In this document: positions 26,247-38,702 of the stretch, in pieces
Layout of the letters: every line of letters begins with the position of its first letter
Position numbering within the stretch: the stretch's first letter is position 1
Assembly: GCF_009730915.1 (NCBI RefSeq)
Contig: NC_052477.1
Span: 25,066,578-25,130,577 of the forward strand
Length of the DNA stretch: 64,000 nucleotides
From: Dioscorea cayenensis subsp. rotundata
Taxonomy: Eukaryota > Streptophyta > Magnoliopsida > Dioscoreales > Dioscoreaceae
Direction of reading: 5' to 3'
Translations under genes and position numbers: made by a program
Notes under the pieces: generated by a model
What the model saw: only the letters and a program-made list of their open reading frames with translations
Told to the model about the DNA's origin: nothing
Database searches by the model: none

Positions 26247-26779
26247 GGCTGTGTTTGATTACAACATGAAAAATATGTGGAAAAGAAAATTTTTCTATAG
26301 AATATTTTCCATGGAAAACAAAAAAAATGGTTTTTGATTGGCATCATTTTCTGACTAGAAAATCAAGAATTATTTATGGAAAATTTTTATTTTGTTGTTT
26401 GATTGCTCCTATTTTCCATGGAAAATGTAATATTTTCTATGGAAAAAATCTTATTTGTTGTTTGATTGCATCAATTTTCTCCATAAAAAAATTACATTTT
26501 ACATGAAAAACTTTTTATATTCCCCAAGGAAATAGTATTTTTGGCTACCTAAAATGCTATTAATCCTAATCAACCATTTTTTCTATTTTGTGATCATTCA
26601 AAAAAAAAATTATTTATGAATTACTGACTTTAAAAAATCATCATATTAAATCATTCAAATAACATAAATCATTTATATTCCTCAAAAAGTTGATATAGTA
26701 AACCACAAAGTTCAAAATTATCTTTGCAAATATGTCTATTGTTTCAAAGTACTCCAACTAAAAAAAATTCAAAGTGCAC

Positions 26780-27685
26780 ATATTTCTTCCATTGAAGCAA
26801 AACCACAATTCGAGATATGGATCACTTGCCAAGCTTGTGATTAACCCATGCATGCAAAACGCTTTATCATTGATCTCAAAGAAGAAATGAGCCTCTTTTT
26901 CATCATGCACAAATATTTACATGAGAACCATAACATCATCATCCGCAAGACCCAATTCTCGGACTTTCTCTAGGTTGACTTGTACATAGATGTGACTTTG
27001 ACTTGCTTGCTTTTGGAACTCATTGGCTATTTCTTGTGAGGATTGAGTAATAATTGTGAGCACTAAGGTAGCATCATCCATAGGTTTTTGACGGGACTTC
27101 TCTTTTTTTCTACTTCATTGGTGCATTGGCTGTGCTAGAGTGACTTGGGTGTGCTTCCTCCATTTCATCTTCATCCCATAAACCAACTCCCACCGGGTTA
27201 GTGATGTCATCATCATCATATTTCTTCCATTGAAGCAAAACCACAATTCGAGATATAGGATCACTTGCTTCAAAGCTTGTCAGATCTAATCCCCTAAATA
27301 GCCATGCAAAAAACGCTTTATCATTGATCTCAAAAGAAGAAATGAGCATCTTTTTTTCATCATGCACAAAATATTATACATGAGAAAACCATAACATCAT
27401 CATCCATGCAAAAGACCCAATCTCGGACTTTCTCTAGGGTCGACTTGCTACATTGATGTGACTTTGACTTGCTTGCTTTTTGGAACTCATTGGCTACTTC
27501 TTGTGAGGATTGAGTAATAATTGTGAGCACTCAAAAGGTAGACATCATCTATAGGTTTCTTTGACTGGGACTTCTCTTTTTTTCTACTTCATTGAGTGCA
27601 AAAAATCTGGGTCTGTAAAAAGCTAGAGTGACTTGGGTGTGCTTCCTCCATTTCATCTTCATCCCATAAACCAACTCCCACCGGG
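26780..27685. repeat. diverged direct tandem duplication inside the PIF element
   Basis: A block beginning ATATTTCTTCCATTGAAGC and ending CAACTCCCACCGGG occurs at 26780-27197 and again at 27218-27685. The second copy is about 50 bases longer, mostly through small insertions in otherwise matching sequence. On the minus strand both copies contain pieces such as MHDEK...FEINDKAF that look like the C-terminal part of the SANT-like ORF1 protein. Confidence 0.85.
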
Positions 27686-27813
27686 CCCACAACTAGGACG
27701 GACCACATGCTGGGCCGACCTTGGTGGTGGCGGGCCGTGCTGGCCCAAGCACGCATAGTGCATGGGCCGTTGTGGGCCCGGGGCATGCCGGGCCGGCCCG
27801 TTTGACACCACTA
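27682..27813. mobile_element. hAT terminal fragment nested in the PIF element
   Basis: A GC-rich block full of GGGCC words (GGGCCCACAACTAGG, CGGGCCGTGCTGGCCC, CATGCCGGGCCGGCCCG) ends in TTTGACACCACT. The compositional style and the end, read inward as AGTGGTGTCAAACGGG, match hAT ends like those of the 21596-24976 element. Only one end is evident. Confidence 0.55.
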
Positions 27814-27989
27814 ACTAAATCACAACCAATCATAAATATAACCACAGTTGTTTCTAATATCAATTAACCTTCACAGAACTTATAAAAGATAAAAAATAAA
27901 AAATAAAAATAAAATAAGAAATCAAACTCTAACGTGGGAGAATAAATGTGAAGAAAGGAGATTTTACTTAAGTGTGCTTCTCCCAAACA

Positions 27990-28230
27990 AGAGGATCCAC
28001 TGTGACTCATCCGTTCTCATCCAAACCAAACCCACTCATCTTGAACAACTCTGTGATCTCCTTGTAATCAATTTTGAGAGTCTTCAACCTAGCCTCACAT
28101 GAGCAACTCCTACAACCACTTGGTAATGTTCAAGTACTTTGCTGACAACCTTTGTACATTCGTCAGCCTTAAATCCATTTTCTATTCTTCTTGACCCCAC
28201 AAACACCACCTCTAAAAGAGTATCTATTAG
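27990..28230 (-). pseudogene. Myb/SANT-like DNA-binding domain remnant (PIF ORF1)
   Basis: Minus-strand pieces read NGFKADECTKVVSKVLEHYQ, then after a frameshift LKTLKIDYKEI and SGFGLDENG. This pattern (a GFK start, LKxLKxxY middle and SGFGxDE end) is that of the plant Myb/SANT-like proteins that serve as the second protein of PIF/Harbinger elements. It is broken by frameshifts and stops. Confidence 0.6.
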
Positions 28231-28631
28231 TGCTTGATCCATATTGCCTGACTAATGAACTTGCTTTTTCTTTGTTTCTACATGGGAAGAGGTTGGAGTG
28301 ATTTCCTCAACATTACATGCAGAGGAGCTTGAGATTGTAGCAGGTCTAGCAAACGGATAAGCCTTGATTGCCAAATCATTGACTTCCCATTTTTTGTTTC
28401 ACTTTAAAAATCAATAACATAACATAGCACATATATTGCTGAAATGTGCAATTAAGAGTACATAAGTGTAATATAAAGTTATGACAAAACATAACATAAG
28501 TAACTGAAATATGCAATTAAAGTGCATAAATGTATAAATATAAAGTTATGCCATAAAGTAACATAAAATAAGATGTCGAAATTTATAACATAACATAGCA
28601 TATTAATTAATCATAATAGGTAATGTTATAA

Positions 28632-29877
28632 CTACTGGTTGAAATTAGCCCACATAATATTAGACAGTGGATCTCTTTGTTTGGTCCATTCTACTTCAGA
28701 TGTGATTCTGAGATTTGCATTAACATGTGTGTCTTCAGGTACATCAATATGCAAGGGGTTTATTTCATTGTCATTAACATCATCATCACTACAAAGATCA
28801 TCTGAATCATCAATACGTAAGAAGTTATGCAAGGCACAACATGCAAAGGATGATCTTTGATTGTGTATATATGTCATGAAAGGATATGATTGATGCCTAA
28901 GACAGGCAAACCTCATTTTTCAACAAGCCGATAGTCCTCTCAACAACATTGCGAAGAGATGAGTGTCGAAAGTTGAATAGCTCTTTGTGATTTTTAGGAA
29001 GTAGACCCTGAATATCTCTACGATGATACCGCGTACCTCAATAGGGTGTAAGAAAACCAAGGACTAAGGGGAACCCAGTGTTGGCAAGATAGTATTTACC
29101 TATTATTATAAGGACGACTTTAGCAAAATGGTCATATAAGGTTCTTGTTATGATAGATTAAGGGATATATAACATACTGAGAGGAACTATCAACCTAGCT
29201 CCTTGCGGTGAGACTGCACTCCTTAACAAACGACCATCATGTATTGATCTTTCCCAACCAGCAAGCACATAGGTAATCCTCATATCAAATGTACATGCCA
29301 CCAAAACATTTTGAGAAATGAGTTGTTTCCTATTCCGATACCTAGGTTGTTCTTTCACAAGGATATTAGTAGCAATATGAGTACCGTCTATAGCACCCAC
29401 AACATCCTATTAAAGATATCTAGTTTTGAACATCGACATTTTTGACAACATCTCTATAAAGGTTAAGACATGCATTTAACACTCTATGGAAATAATAGTT
29501 AACAGTTTGGCCAGACCTAAAAAGTGTAAAACTTCCAACTCTGTTGCGATGGTCATGGTCAACTGTGTGCACAAAAATAGCTACTTGCTCTTCAACACTT
29601 ACAAATAGGCTACCAGCTAACCCATAAGCACTTAAGCAATTGCACAAACTGTGGAATGCACCCATTTTCATCCTGAGTAGCTCGCGGCAAATCTTATCAC
29701 TGGTGTTGAACATTCATTTAATGCTAACTCTCTCTCAGTTCTCCATTTCCTATGAGGGGCTCTGTGGATAATTCTATTTTGATAGTGTTGCCTCATATAA
29801 CTATAGATCAATGAGGCTTGCATGACCATCATCCAAAATGTTATCCAAAGTTGATTTTCAATTAGTGCTCTCAGCAT
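28632..29877 (-). pseudogene. PIF/Harbinger DDE transposase, broken
   Basis: Pieces on the minus strand follow the family order. SVEEQVAIFVHTVDHDHRNR and RSGQTVNYYFHRVLNA (29420-29713) are the N-terminal helix-turn-helix region. GAIDGTHIATNI and LAGWERSIHDGRLL (29158-29400) carry two conserved acidic positions. KYYLANTGFP (about 29075-29105) replaces the Asp of the usual YYLxDAGY motif with Asn. HSSLRNVVERTIGLLKN (about 28915-28970) is followed by the C-terminal ALHNFLRIDD block. Stops and frameshifts separate the pieces (near 29400, 29160, 29040 and 28915). An active enzyme would excise the element at TWA targets; this copy has lost the open frame and at least one conserved acidic position. 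Confidence 0.88.
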
Positions 29878-30630
29878 TCAATAACCCATGTAAATTATTA
29901 AATAAAGATAAATAAATAATATCTCAATTAAATAATTTGTTGCCCTAAGTATCTACGTCATGAACATTATTCATATATAACATAATTTACTAGATGTTAA
30001 TTGGCATAAACAGCAGATAATGCTATGATGTCAATTTGGTTAAATGTATGCATAAACTAACATCACCAGTGCCCAGTGATAGAACCATAAATTAGAGGGT
30101 AGGGGGTGAATTGGAAAAAAAACATTCAACTAATAAATTTTTACTTTTCTTTTTATTTTGTTCATATGTTATAGTTAAGTTTATAAAAATCAGATGTTAA
30201 ATAATAAATTTATACAAAAATCCTACTAAAAATATAATTTTATATATTATATAAATTCATTTGTAAAAATCAAAAACTAAAATATAGATTTTTTTTTAAA
30301 AATATACTCAAATATCAATAGATCAAATAATAATTTTTGTAAATATTTTAAAAAATATTATGTTTTATATTATAGCTATTAATTTGTTAAAAAAATTGAT
30401 TTTTTTAAATAAAAATAAAAAATATAAAGAAAGAGATATTTTAAAAATTAAAAATAAACCCAAAAGAGAGAAGGAGAAAAATAAAAACCGAGAGATAAAA
30501 ATATAAAAAGAGAGATACCTAATTTATAAAAAAATGATTTTTTTAAATAAAAATAAAAAACCTAAAAAAAGATAGAAATATTTTTAAAAATTAAAAATAA
30601 AAAACTAAAAGAGAGGGGAGAAAAAAAACC

Positions 30631-30634
<4 letters not shown>

Positions 30635-30679
<45 letters not shown>

Positions 30680-30680
30680 C
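30635..30680. repeat. (TA)n-(GA)n compound microsatellite
   Basis: About ten TA units run directly into about fourteen GA units within the PIF element. A second AT run lies at 30904-30924. Confidence 0.95.
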
Positions 30681-30957
30681 ATGAAAAGGGGGAGGGGGTC
30701 GTCGACCACATGGAGGCTGCCGCTTCCCCTGTCCCCCTTTCTCCTTCCACCTTTTGCCAGTGCCTTTGTTCTCAAACTTGTTGTACTAATTTGATTATTT
30801 TAATAAATAAACATCCAATATTATATTATATATGAGAAAAGAAGCCCAACCCCCACCATAAGGGAAATCCCTCTTGAATGCAATAAAGAAACCCTTTTAT
30901 GAATATATATATATATATATATATCTCTTATCTATGTTCTCTACTCTCTAAACTCTT

Positions 30958-31083
30958 CAAGCAAGCTTCCGCCATAACCGTTACTTCACCCAGGATGACC
31001 CTCGCATCCAGAGTAAGTTGAACGGCATCCCCAACATCCACTTCTTCGTCCCCGACAAGGCAGTACCGCTGTGGTGGATCTAG
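30958..31083 (+). other. coding-like fragment inside the PIF element, unrecognised
   Basis: A GC-richer stretch reads open as FRHNRYFTQDDPRIQ followed by KLNGIPNIHFFVPDK and ends at a TAG. Its composition differs from the AT-rich surroundings and looks like a captured host exon. I do not recognise the protein. Confidence 0.3.
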
Positions 31084-31889
31084 TGGTATCTATTATGCTT
31101 AATTAATCAATACAATTGTTAATGAGTTACTTCTCCCTAGTAATCTAATTATCAAAGTATTTATTTATTTATTTAATAATATTTTATGACTTCCATCTCC
31201 AACAAAGTACAAACTTCCAGATAGTAGACAAATCACCAAATAGAATACAAATTCCTCGATTATATGACAAAGATTGAAAATTCATATGCATATGCACAAA
31301 ATAAAAACCGTAAATCAGACATTTACATGGATTTATGAAGAAAAGGGGAGAAAAAGGTCAAAAGATCTGACCTTGGTCGTTCCGGGTATAATGAAGATGA
31401 TGGTTCCTCGATGATGAGACACTTGGCGATGTGGGTCTTGTGGAGTTGGGAGGTAGCGGGACGGATCTTCGACAGTACCGACTTGGAGCTTATAATTTTT
31501 TTTTCAAATAAGGCCCTCAGTTTTCCATGGAATAGTTTTCTTTGGGTTGGGAGAGGAAAAGTTTTCCACAGAGGAAAAAATTGTCATGTGACCATGTTTG
31601 ATTGCCCATTTTTTCCATGAAAAATTTTTGCAATCAAACAACCTATTTGACTGGAAAATTCTTGATGGAAAAATTTTCCATGGAAAAAATGGTCAATCAA
31701 ACACAGGCTAAGTGTTTTTTTTTAAAATTCAGGAATCAGAATAAATATGATGATTTCAGGAACCATGCACTTTTACCTTAAATTAACTAACACTGATTAA
31801 TGAAGATAATGAACACATGATGGTAGGATTAATTCTAGAGATCTGAGTTAGCTTGGAAGACAACAAACAGTTTTAGGGACCTTGTTTGA

Positions 31890-34800
31890 CAATGGTGGCT
31901 AACTCTGGTACCATCTGGTTATGGTGCTTTTATCATCACTAAAAAACTCAAGTTTCTCAAAAACTTCCTCAGGTCCTAGGCTAGGGATTCCTTTGGCTTG
32001 TTTGACATCCACAGAAACAAGCTTGTACTTGAGTTTGGCTCCCTGGATATCCTTAAAGAAGCTAAAGCGCTTTCCACAAAAGAATCAGCTAGAGAAGTCA
32101 AGGCTCACTCTCAACTGAGTTTGGTTCTCGAAAAAGAAAAGATTTTTTGGAGACAAAGATCGCGAGTCAACTGGTTGCGGGAAGGGGACCCCAATACTAA
32201 GTTTTTTCATACTATGGCGAATGGGCATCGAAACCATAAACACATTAGCCGTATACTTTTAGAGAAGACTTGGGTGGAAAATGATTCAAAGATAGGGGTG
32301 GCTTTCTCTAATCACTTTCATTCGCTCTATGGTACCAAGAAAAGCTTTCACTTTTTAGCTGACTAGGCTCACCTCTTCCATCTCAAACCCCAACTTGACC
32401 TTAGCACTTTGGAAGCCCCTTTTTTGCTTGTAGAAATTAAAAGAATGGCTTTTGATCTGGCTGCAAATAAAGCTCATGGGGCCAATAGATTTCCCTCTAT
32501 CTTTCTTCCAGAACCATTGGGACATTATCCATCATGACTTGCTATGACTCCGCCAGGATTTCTTCTCGGGGAATACAAACTTGGAATGCATCAACTAGGG
32601 CTAATATCGTTCTCATTCTAAGGAAGAATGATGCCTCCGAGGTTGAGGACTTTTGTCTAATTAGTCTTATTAATGCCCCCTTAAGATCATTTCTAAGATC
32701 CTGGAAACTAGACTTAGTCTTGTAATCAACTCGTTGGTGGGCAAAGTCTAATTAGTGTTCATTAAGAGTCCTATCATCTTGGATAACATTGTTGTGGTGG
32801 AAGAATTAATCTTTAGCATCCAAAGTGCAACCTTAACGGACACATCTTCAAGGTTAACTTTGCCAAAGCCTTCGATATGATACACTGGGAGTTCTTTTTT
32901 GACATCCTAGTTGCAAGGGGTTTTGGGGAGAAGTGGACCTTTAGGATTCACTATATTTTGGAATCTTTAAAAGCAAATATCCTAATAAATGGTTTGCATT
33001 TAGGGTATGTCCATTATCAGAGAAGCCTTCGTGAGAGTGACCCTTTTTCCCCTTTGCTTTTTGTTTTGGTCGCAGATGTTCTCAGCACTATGTGTTCTCA
33101 CGCTCTCTCTTCTAGAATTCTTGTTGGGGTCCCCCTCGGTTCGCTAGACAATTTGTGTCATTTGCAGTTTGAGGACGATCTTCTACTTATCACAATAGGA
33201 GGATTGGAAGACTTGAGAATCTTAAAGTTCATTCTTCTCACCTTTGAAGGTTTATCTGGTTTGGTGGTTAATTTTCTGAAAAGTTGTCTTTACTCAACCC
33301 TCCAAGGTATTTCTCCTACAAAGGTGGAAGTCACTATACTGAACTGCTCGGCGAGCTAGTTATTAGTGTTTTATCTCGGTATCCTATTCTCCAGGAAGCA
33401 ACCTAGAAAACAAGATTTGACCAAATTTACTCTAGCTATTAGTAACTGCCTTGCTTCTGGGAAATCTCGATTTCTCCCTTTAGGTAAACGCATTGTTCTG
33501 ATCAATTCCATGTTATCTGTTTTGCCCTCCTATTGGATGTCTGTGTTTGATCTACCTATATGGGTGTGTAGAGAGATCTATCAGGTCAGACGTGATTTTT
33601 TATGGAGTGGCTGCGATATCTCCAGACCCAAATACCTACTAGTGGGTGTGTCATAGATATGCGAATCTAAAGGCCATGGTGCGTGGGCATTCTGAATGTT
33701 TTCAATCTTGCCCTGTTGAGGAAATGGTGGTGGAAATTCTCTAGCAACAACACTAACCCTGTGTTGTCCAGAATCATTTCTTTCAATTATATGCTTGTTA
33801 GTGGTCTGATTACTTTACTGCACTCTACGCCTAGAAAAAAAATCTTTATTCCGAAAAGGACCTCTTAGGTACAGAGAAGCATTCTTGGCTAGCATTGAGT
33901 CTACTGTAAAGGATGGGGAAGGCATCTCCTTTTGGTTAAACCGTTAGTTGGAAGGTAGTACGCACAAAGATAAATGGCATGACCATTACAACCAATGTCG
34001 TGATCCCTCTCAGGTCGAGTGTGAATGTTTTACATTCTGGCCAGGACCCGATCCTCTTGGAGCTCCCTTTGTTGTGGCTTCAGACATCCATTTCTTCTTC
34101 CCAAGGAAGGGACGTTAAGACCTGGAGGTGGAATCAAAAGGGTTCCTTGGTCAAATCCTTTTATTCTTTCCTCAACGATAGGGGGACTCGTTGTGTCTTT
34201 GGGGAATCCCTTTAGAAATGTCACTGCCCCCTTAAAGTTAAGGCCTTTTTCTGGCTAACCTTTCACAATAAAATTCTTACTCAGGTAAACTTGGCTAGGC
34301 CAAGATGCAACCATATCTCTACTAGCACTTGCTTGCTTTGTAAGGCTGCTAAAGAAGAGAGTGTCCATCTTTTGTTGAGTTGCTATTTTTTTTGCAAGAA
34401 TATGGGTACACTTTCCAACACTTTTTAGAGCTGCAATCCCTATTTCCCTGATGGAGGCTTGGACCTCTTGGGGGTTGCAAAGGGTTTCTTATTTCTAATC
34501 CCTTGAGGTTTATTCTTATCAGAGCCATATGTTGGAAATTCTGGATCGAACACAATAGACACATTTACCTTGTGGGGGGCGGCGGTACCCTGGACATAGT
34601 CCTTTCAGGCAGTGGTTCTCTTTTACATTTTTCAAATAAGCACTATATCATTTGTAAAATTAACCATTTGCTCATTGCTTGGTTTGATGCAGGTCCTGCC
34701 TCAGTCAAATCCCAGCTCAAGAATTCCCTCCAAAAGATCAAGCGAAGCCTAGTTTTTATGAGTCCTAGGTCTCTCGCTGCTCCCCTGGAACAGGAAACTC

Positions 34801-35180
34801 CAGTTAGCACGCTTGTTGCCCTTTCCCCGGAGAATGAGATGCCTGTGAACCCTAAGATTCCCTACCCCTGATCAACAAGCTCCAGCAAGCCAACTTGCTA
34901 GCGTGCCAGATGTCCCTCCCATTTCCGGCACCCATTTAGGTTGATTTTTTTCCCCTTTGTGTATCTTTCAACCCTTGGATGATGCTTCTATTTGTTCTTA
35001 CTAGATGTTCTCGTAGTTCCTCCTTTTGTTTCTAGTTGTATTTCACCTATGGTGACTCGCCATTTTTTTTGTTTTTTTTTTTTTCCATTGTTTTTAGTAT
35101 GATGTCATGTTGTACATTTTCCCCACTTTCGTTGCATAGAGTATGTGTTTTATCAAATTTTTTTAAATAAATAAATAAAT
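31890..35180 (+). mobile_element. 5'-truncated LINE (L1-type) retrotransposon
   Basis: The element contains decayed ORF2 sequence from just upstream of the reverse transcriptase to a zinc-binding C-terminal region, then a T-rich 3' UTR ending in an (AAAT)n-like tail near 35161-35180. No endonuclease domain precedes it, so the copy is 5' truncated, as is usual for LINEs. It begins about 180 bp beyond the right end of the PIF element and ends about 285 bp before the CCCH gene start. Confidence 0.85.
31909..34871 (+). pseudogene. LINE ORF2 reverse transcriptase, broken
   Basis: Three to four frames together show plant non-LTR reverse transcriptase. FFWRQRSR-like and WLREGDPNTKFFH lie in the 31998-32366 frame. 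MIHWEFFFDILVARGFGEKW, then SLRESDPFSPLLFVLVAD (decayed form of the LRQGDPLSP motif) and FEDDLLL (the F-DD catalytic box, usually FADD, near 33168) lie in 32877-33359. LGILFSRKQPRKQDL follows at 33366. A zf-RVT-like segment with CNHISTSTCLLC...HLLLSC lies near 34305-34385. Stops and frameshifts separate these segments. ORF2 would nick target DNA and copy its own RNA; this copy cannot. Confidence 0.9.
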
Positions 35181-35465
35181 CCAACATTTCCAATTTTCTA
35201 GTAAAAGAAATAAACTAAAACTCATAATTAAAAATAAATAATTTATTTATTTATTAACGATATAAGAACCAATGAATGCGGTACACCAACGTTGAACCAC
35301 CTCCCTCGTAGTCCAATCCATCTGGCAAGACACCACCACCACCACCTCTCTCTCTCTCTCTCTCTCTCCCAAAACAAGAGAAAGCAAGGGAAGGAGAAGA
35401 GGAATCGAATCTCCGGCACCAAAATTAGAGCTTGGACGCGCCCTAAATCTCCTCGAGGTGCCCTC
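35181..35465 (+). promoter_or_regulatory. CCCH gene 5' UTR with CT microsatellite
   Basis: A (CT)n run at about 35345-35369 precedes the probable start codon, a common feature of plant leaders. An in-frame ATG at 35292 would add 58 low-complexity residues (HHHHH then LSLSLSL); these read like translated leader rather than protein, so the start at 35466 is preferred. Confidence 0.45.
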
Positions 35466-38400
35466 ATGGAGCCCCTCTCCAAGAGGCCGAGATCCGAATT
35501 CGATGGCCCGGGCTTCCGCCACCTTGCCGCAGGTACGATTTATCTCGGTTTCTTTGCTGTTTCTAATGATTTTTCTGATTGAATTTGATGGTTGATGCCC
35601 TTTTTGTATTTATGATTCGGATGGAGAACTGGAGTGAAGGCATCTTGTTATGATAGTTTGATGTTGAATTTTGGATGTCTGATTGTTTCAATTGGTCGGG
35701 AATGAGGCGATTAGGTGGTGTTTTTGTCAATCAGCCTCTCGGTTTCTTATTTTAGTTGGCTTTAAGCAAAAAAGCTTGAATTTTGGTGATTGGGCGAGAA
35801 GTTTGTTTAGACTAATGGAGGCCGGAGGACCATGGATGGTCTCTCTCTTCTTTGGAGCGGCTCTCCAATTTTTGGAGAAGACCGGGAAATATTTTGATAA
35901 GGGGCTTTTAATTATGTTCTTTTTGTTGGAATTCACAGAGTTTGGGATTGATATGGTTGAAAGTAATTGCAAGTAATCTATTTTGATTTGTTCCCTATAC
36001 AAGCGATGACACATGTTTAAAAACAATGAAAAAGAATAATATGAATCTAATACTTCTCTTGTTGTCAAGTGCCTTTTGTCTAGTTCCCTGATTTGTACAC
36101 TAATATATATGTTTTTGTTTTATGCATGTGGTGCTATTGTGCTATATTTACCAGGTCTGTGTTTATGTGAATCATTCTACACGTTGCACCCTATAACTGC
36201 ACGAGATTATGTGGTCTTAGAGTTAAGTAAATATTCTTTGGGCAGCTTGGAATCACTCTATGAAAATATTGCCACTTTTATAAATAGTATAGATTTTCCA
36301 GTGAATCTTGAGCAACGTAGCTGAGAAGATCTATACTTTTCTGAATTATTGATCATTTAACTGATATTAAAAGATATGGCGCCGTTATATTTATATCAAA
36401 TGATATTAAAAGATAAACTTGAACAATTTATCTGCATCACTGAAGAATCTTGCATGAGACACAATCTTTGCAATGTGGCAAGCAAAACTATTTCCAAACT
36501 CACATGCATAAAAAAATCTTTCAACATTGAGAGGTGCAAGTTAGGCAGAGTCTCATGACCTAGAAGGGGATCACATCTAGATTGTATCAGAGTGAAACTT
36601 GATTGTAGAAGTTATTAAAAGAGATTATCTTGTGATTTAAGATCTTGCAATGAGTTGACTTGGAGTAACAGTTTTTACAATTTACCTTAAGTGGTGTTTG
36701 TATAGTGAAATCTTTTTTGAACAACTACTATAATATTCTTTACTTTAGGGGAGGTTCATCTTTCTGGTTCCCTTATATGTTAGTGCATACAACAATTATG
36801 AAAATGTTGAGAAGGGCACTTCCCATTTCTTTTTTACCACTCATTAGTTTTTATTGAGGAAACAATGATTTGTATGTTTCTAATAACTTGGTGTTCTTTG
36901 AAATCTTTCCATAGTCTTGCTGGTTGTTATATGTTTAGGATTGCCAGTTATATTTTTCAAAACTTTTTCAACATTTTGCACAAGTTGAGCCCATTGAATT
37001 TTGTAATCACTTGTATCCTACAGTGAGAATGTCTTTTTAGAAATAAAATAAATAAATAAATAAATGTCTTAAAAAATGTAAACCTATTTTTGAAATTTAC
37101 AGGAGTTAGTGTTCTTCCTAAATTTTTAGCAAGTTTACATTTCATTAAAAGTTGTACTTGCAGTGGATAACTTGGGATCAGCTTCACCCACTTCATTTAT
37201 AGTCTTGTGCTTGTGTTCTATTTGTCTTGACAATTTGTGATGATTAGATGATACAGTGATGAGATTATCTTTGAATGGAAAATTAAAATTTTCATGTATG
37301 ATCATCAGCAGCTATTGTTCATGTTTCAAGGCATCTCATGAATGTGTATCAATATACCATTTGAATATGCCTTTGCATTTCCTTTTTCTTCCTGCTGAAT
37401 GTATGTATTTTAAATTTATGAATGTGGCTAGTTATTTGACATGTTGCTATTTTGTGGCAGATGGAAGAGATGTTGGGCAGCAATCTTTTTCACCAGCTGG
37501 CAAGCCAAAACCTTGCATGAAATTTTTCAGGTGCTTCCCTAGTTTTTGGTATCTATCTAGTTCTAAAATTCAGTTATTGAACTAATGCTTTAACCTTGTC
37601 ATAATAACTGCTTGTGAAAAAGTTGGCCGAGAGCTCAAAAACTACTATAAACAAAATTTGTCTTTGAAAAAAAAGATAAGACTGGAGTTGAAACTCTTGA
37701 CTAATGCAGGATGTCCATCTATTGATGTAATATTTGTCAAAGAGATATTAACATTTGTGCCAATCAGGACAAGTGATCTATGAGAATGACAAAGAACATA
37801 TTGGGTAGTGTTGAAATATGCTTAAAAGTCAATCCGTTGATATTGGCCTTTGGGATCCATGTGATTTTTTTTTTCTTTCATATCAGCTTCAAGGAAATGA
37901 GCATATCTCTGAAGAACATTTTGTCTGCCATTTTCTTTTGAAATAGTGATTTAGTAAATGATGCACAGGCCCTTCTAGTTTTCATTTTGCCATTGCTTTT
38001 AGAACTAATTTTAATGTGGCAACACTTTGCTTACCTCATCTTCTTGTGTATCTCTCATTGTTTTCAGTACATCTGGTTGCCCATTTGGTGAATCTTGTCA
38101 CTTCCTCCATTTTGTGCCTGGGGGCCTCAGCTCTCTTGGTGTGGCACCTGTTGCCTCACTTTCTGCTGCATCTTCTGCTGCCAATCAGAGAAAGCCAGCA
38201 GCTGGCCCAGGTGGAGATCCTAGTGTTACAGTTAATGGATTCAAAACAAAGCTGTGCAATAAGTTTAATACGCCTGAGGGCTGCCGATTTGGTGACAAGT
38301 GCCATTTTGCTCACGGGGAAAGTGATTTGCGGCCAGCAAATAACTTGTCTCGAGGAAACAGAAGACCAATGTCCAATGGACCCCTAGTTCGTGCACCATC

Positions 38401-38702
38401 TCCAGCCTTCAGCAATAGGCCTAATCCAGCTGGCTCCCCGACCCTTTCTGTGTCTGAACCAAATTTCGCCTCTCAGGGCTATGTGCAACTAAATGAATAC
38501 GGTGCTCCAGATAACAATGATGCCTCTGCTGTTTATCCGGCTGGACCTGTAAGTGAAAATGTATCAGTTTGCTGATAAAAGAAGTCTGCTGGCACTTGTT
38601 TTGTCAATTGGAAGATTGGATTAGTTCAATGACGGTTCTCTTTGATTGTTGAAGGTGGAGTGCTGTGGGCAGGTAGAAGATGGCGATTATCTTCTGACAT
38701 GA
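35466..38702 (+). CDS. CCCH zinc-finger RNA-binding protein, KH-less form
   Basis: Coding exons are 35466-35532, 37461-37530 and 38068-38548, all GT-AG and in phase; a fourth at 38655-38702 (ending GDYLLT) is possible through a 106-nt intron. If the GTAAGT at 38549 is not used, the frame instead stops at 38575. The product is 214-221 aa. It has two C-x8-C-x5-C-x3-H fingers: Cys41, 50, 56, His60 (in KPCMKFF...CHFLH) and Cys109, 118, 124, His128 (in KLCNKFN...CHFAHGE). The start MEPLSKRPRSE carries a basic, possibly nuclear-localising stretch. The closest plant family has a KH RNA-binding domain and a third CCCH finger after this point; neither is visible here or in the following 1.3 kb. It may be a natural short paralogue or a truncated gene. 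Such proteins bind RNA in the nucleus or cytoplasm; the target is unknown. Confidence 0.85.

Larger units (their letters stand above)
26247..31708 (-). mobile_element. decayed PIF/Harbinger transposon, about 5.5 kb
   Basis: The left end (GGCTGTGTTTGATT after TTA at 26244) and the inverted right end (GCCTGTGTTTGATTG read inward, followed by TAA at 31709) form near-perfect terminal inverted repeats. Both subterminal regions carry many TTTTCCATGGAAAA words. PIF elements duplicate a TWA trinucleotide; here TTA and TAA flank the ends, so the target duplication is imperfect or mutated. The element encodes, on the minus strand, a DDE transposase remnant (28632-29877) and a Myb/SANT-like second ORF remnant (about 26900-28300), the two-gene arrangement of this superfamily. 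It has been enlarged by an internal tandem duplication, a hAT end fragment and microsatellites. Confidence 0.85.
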
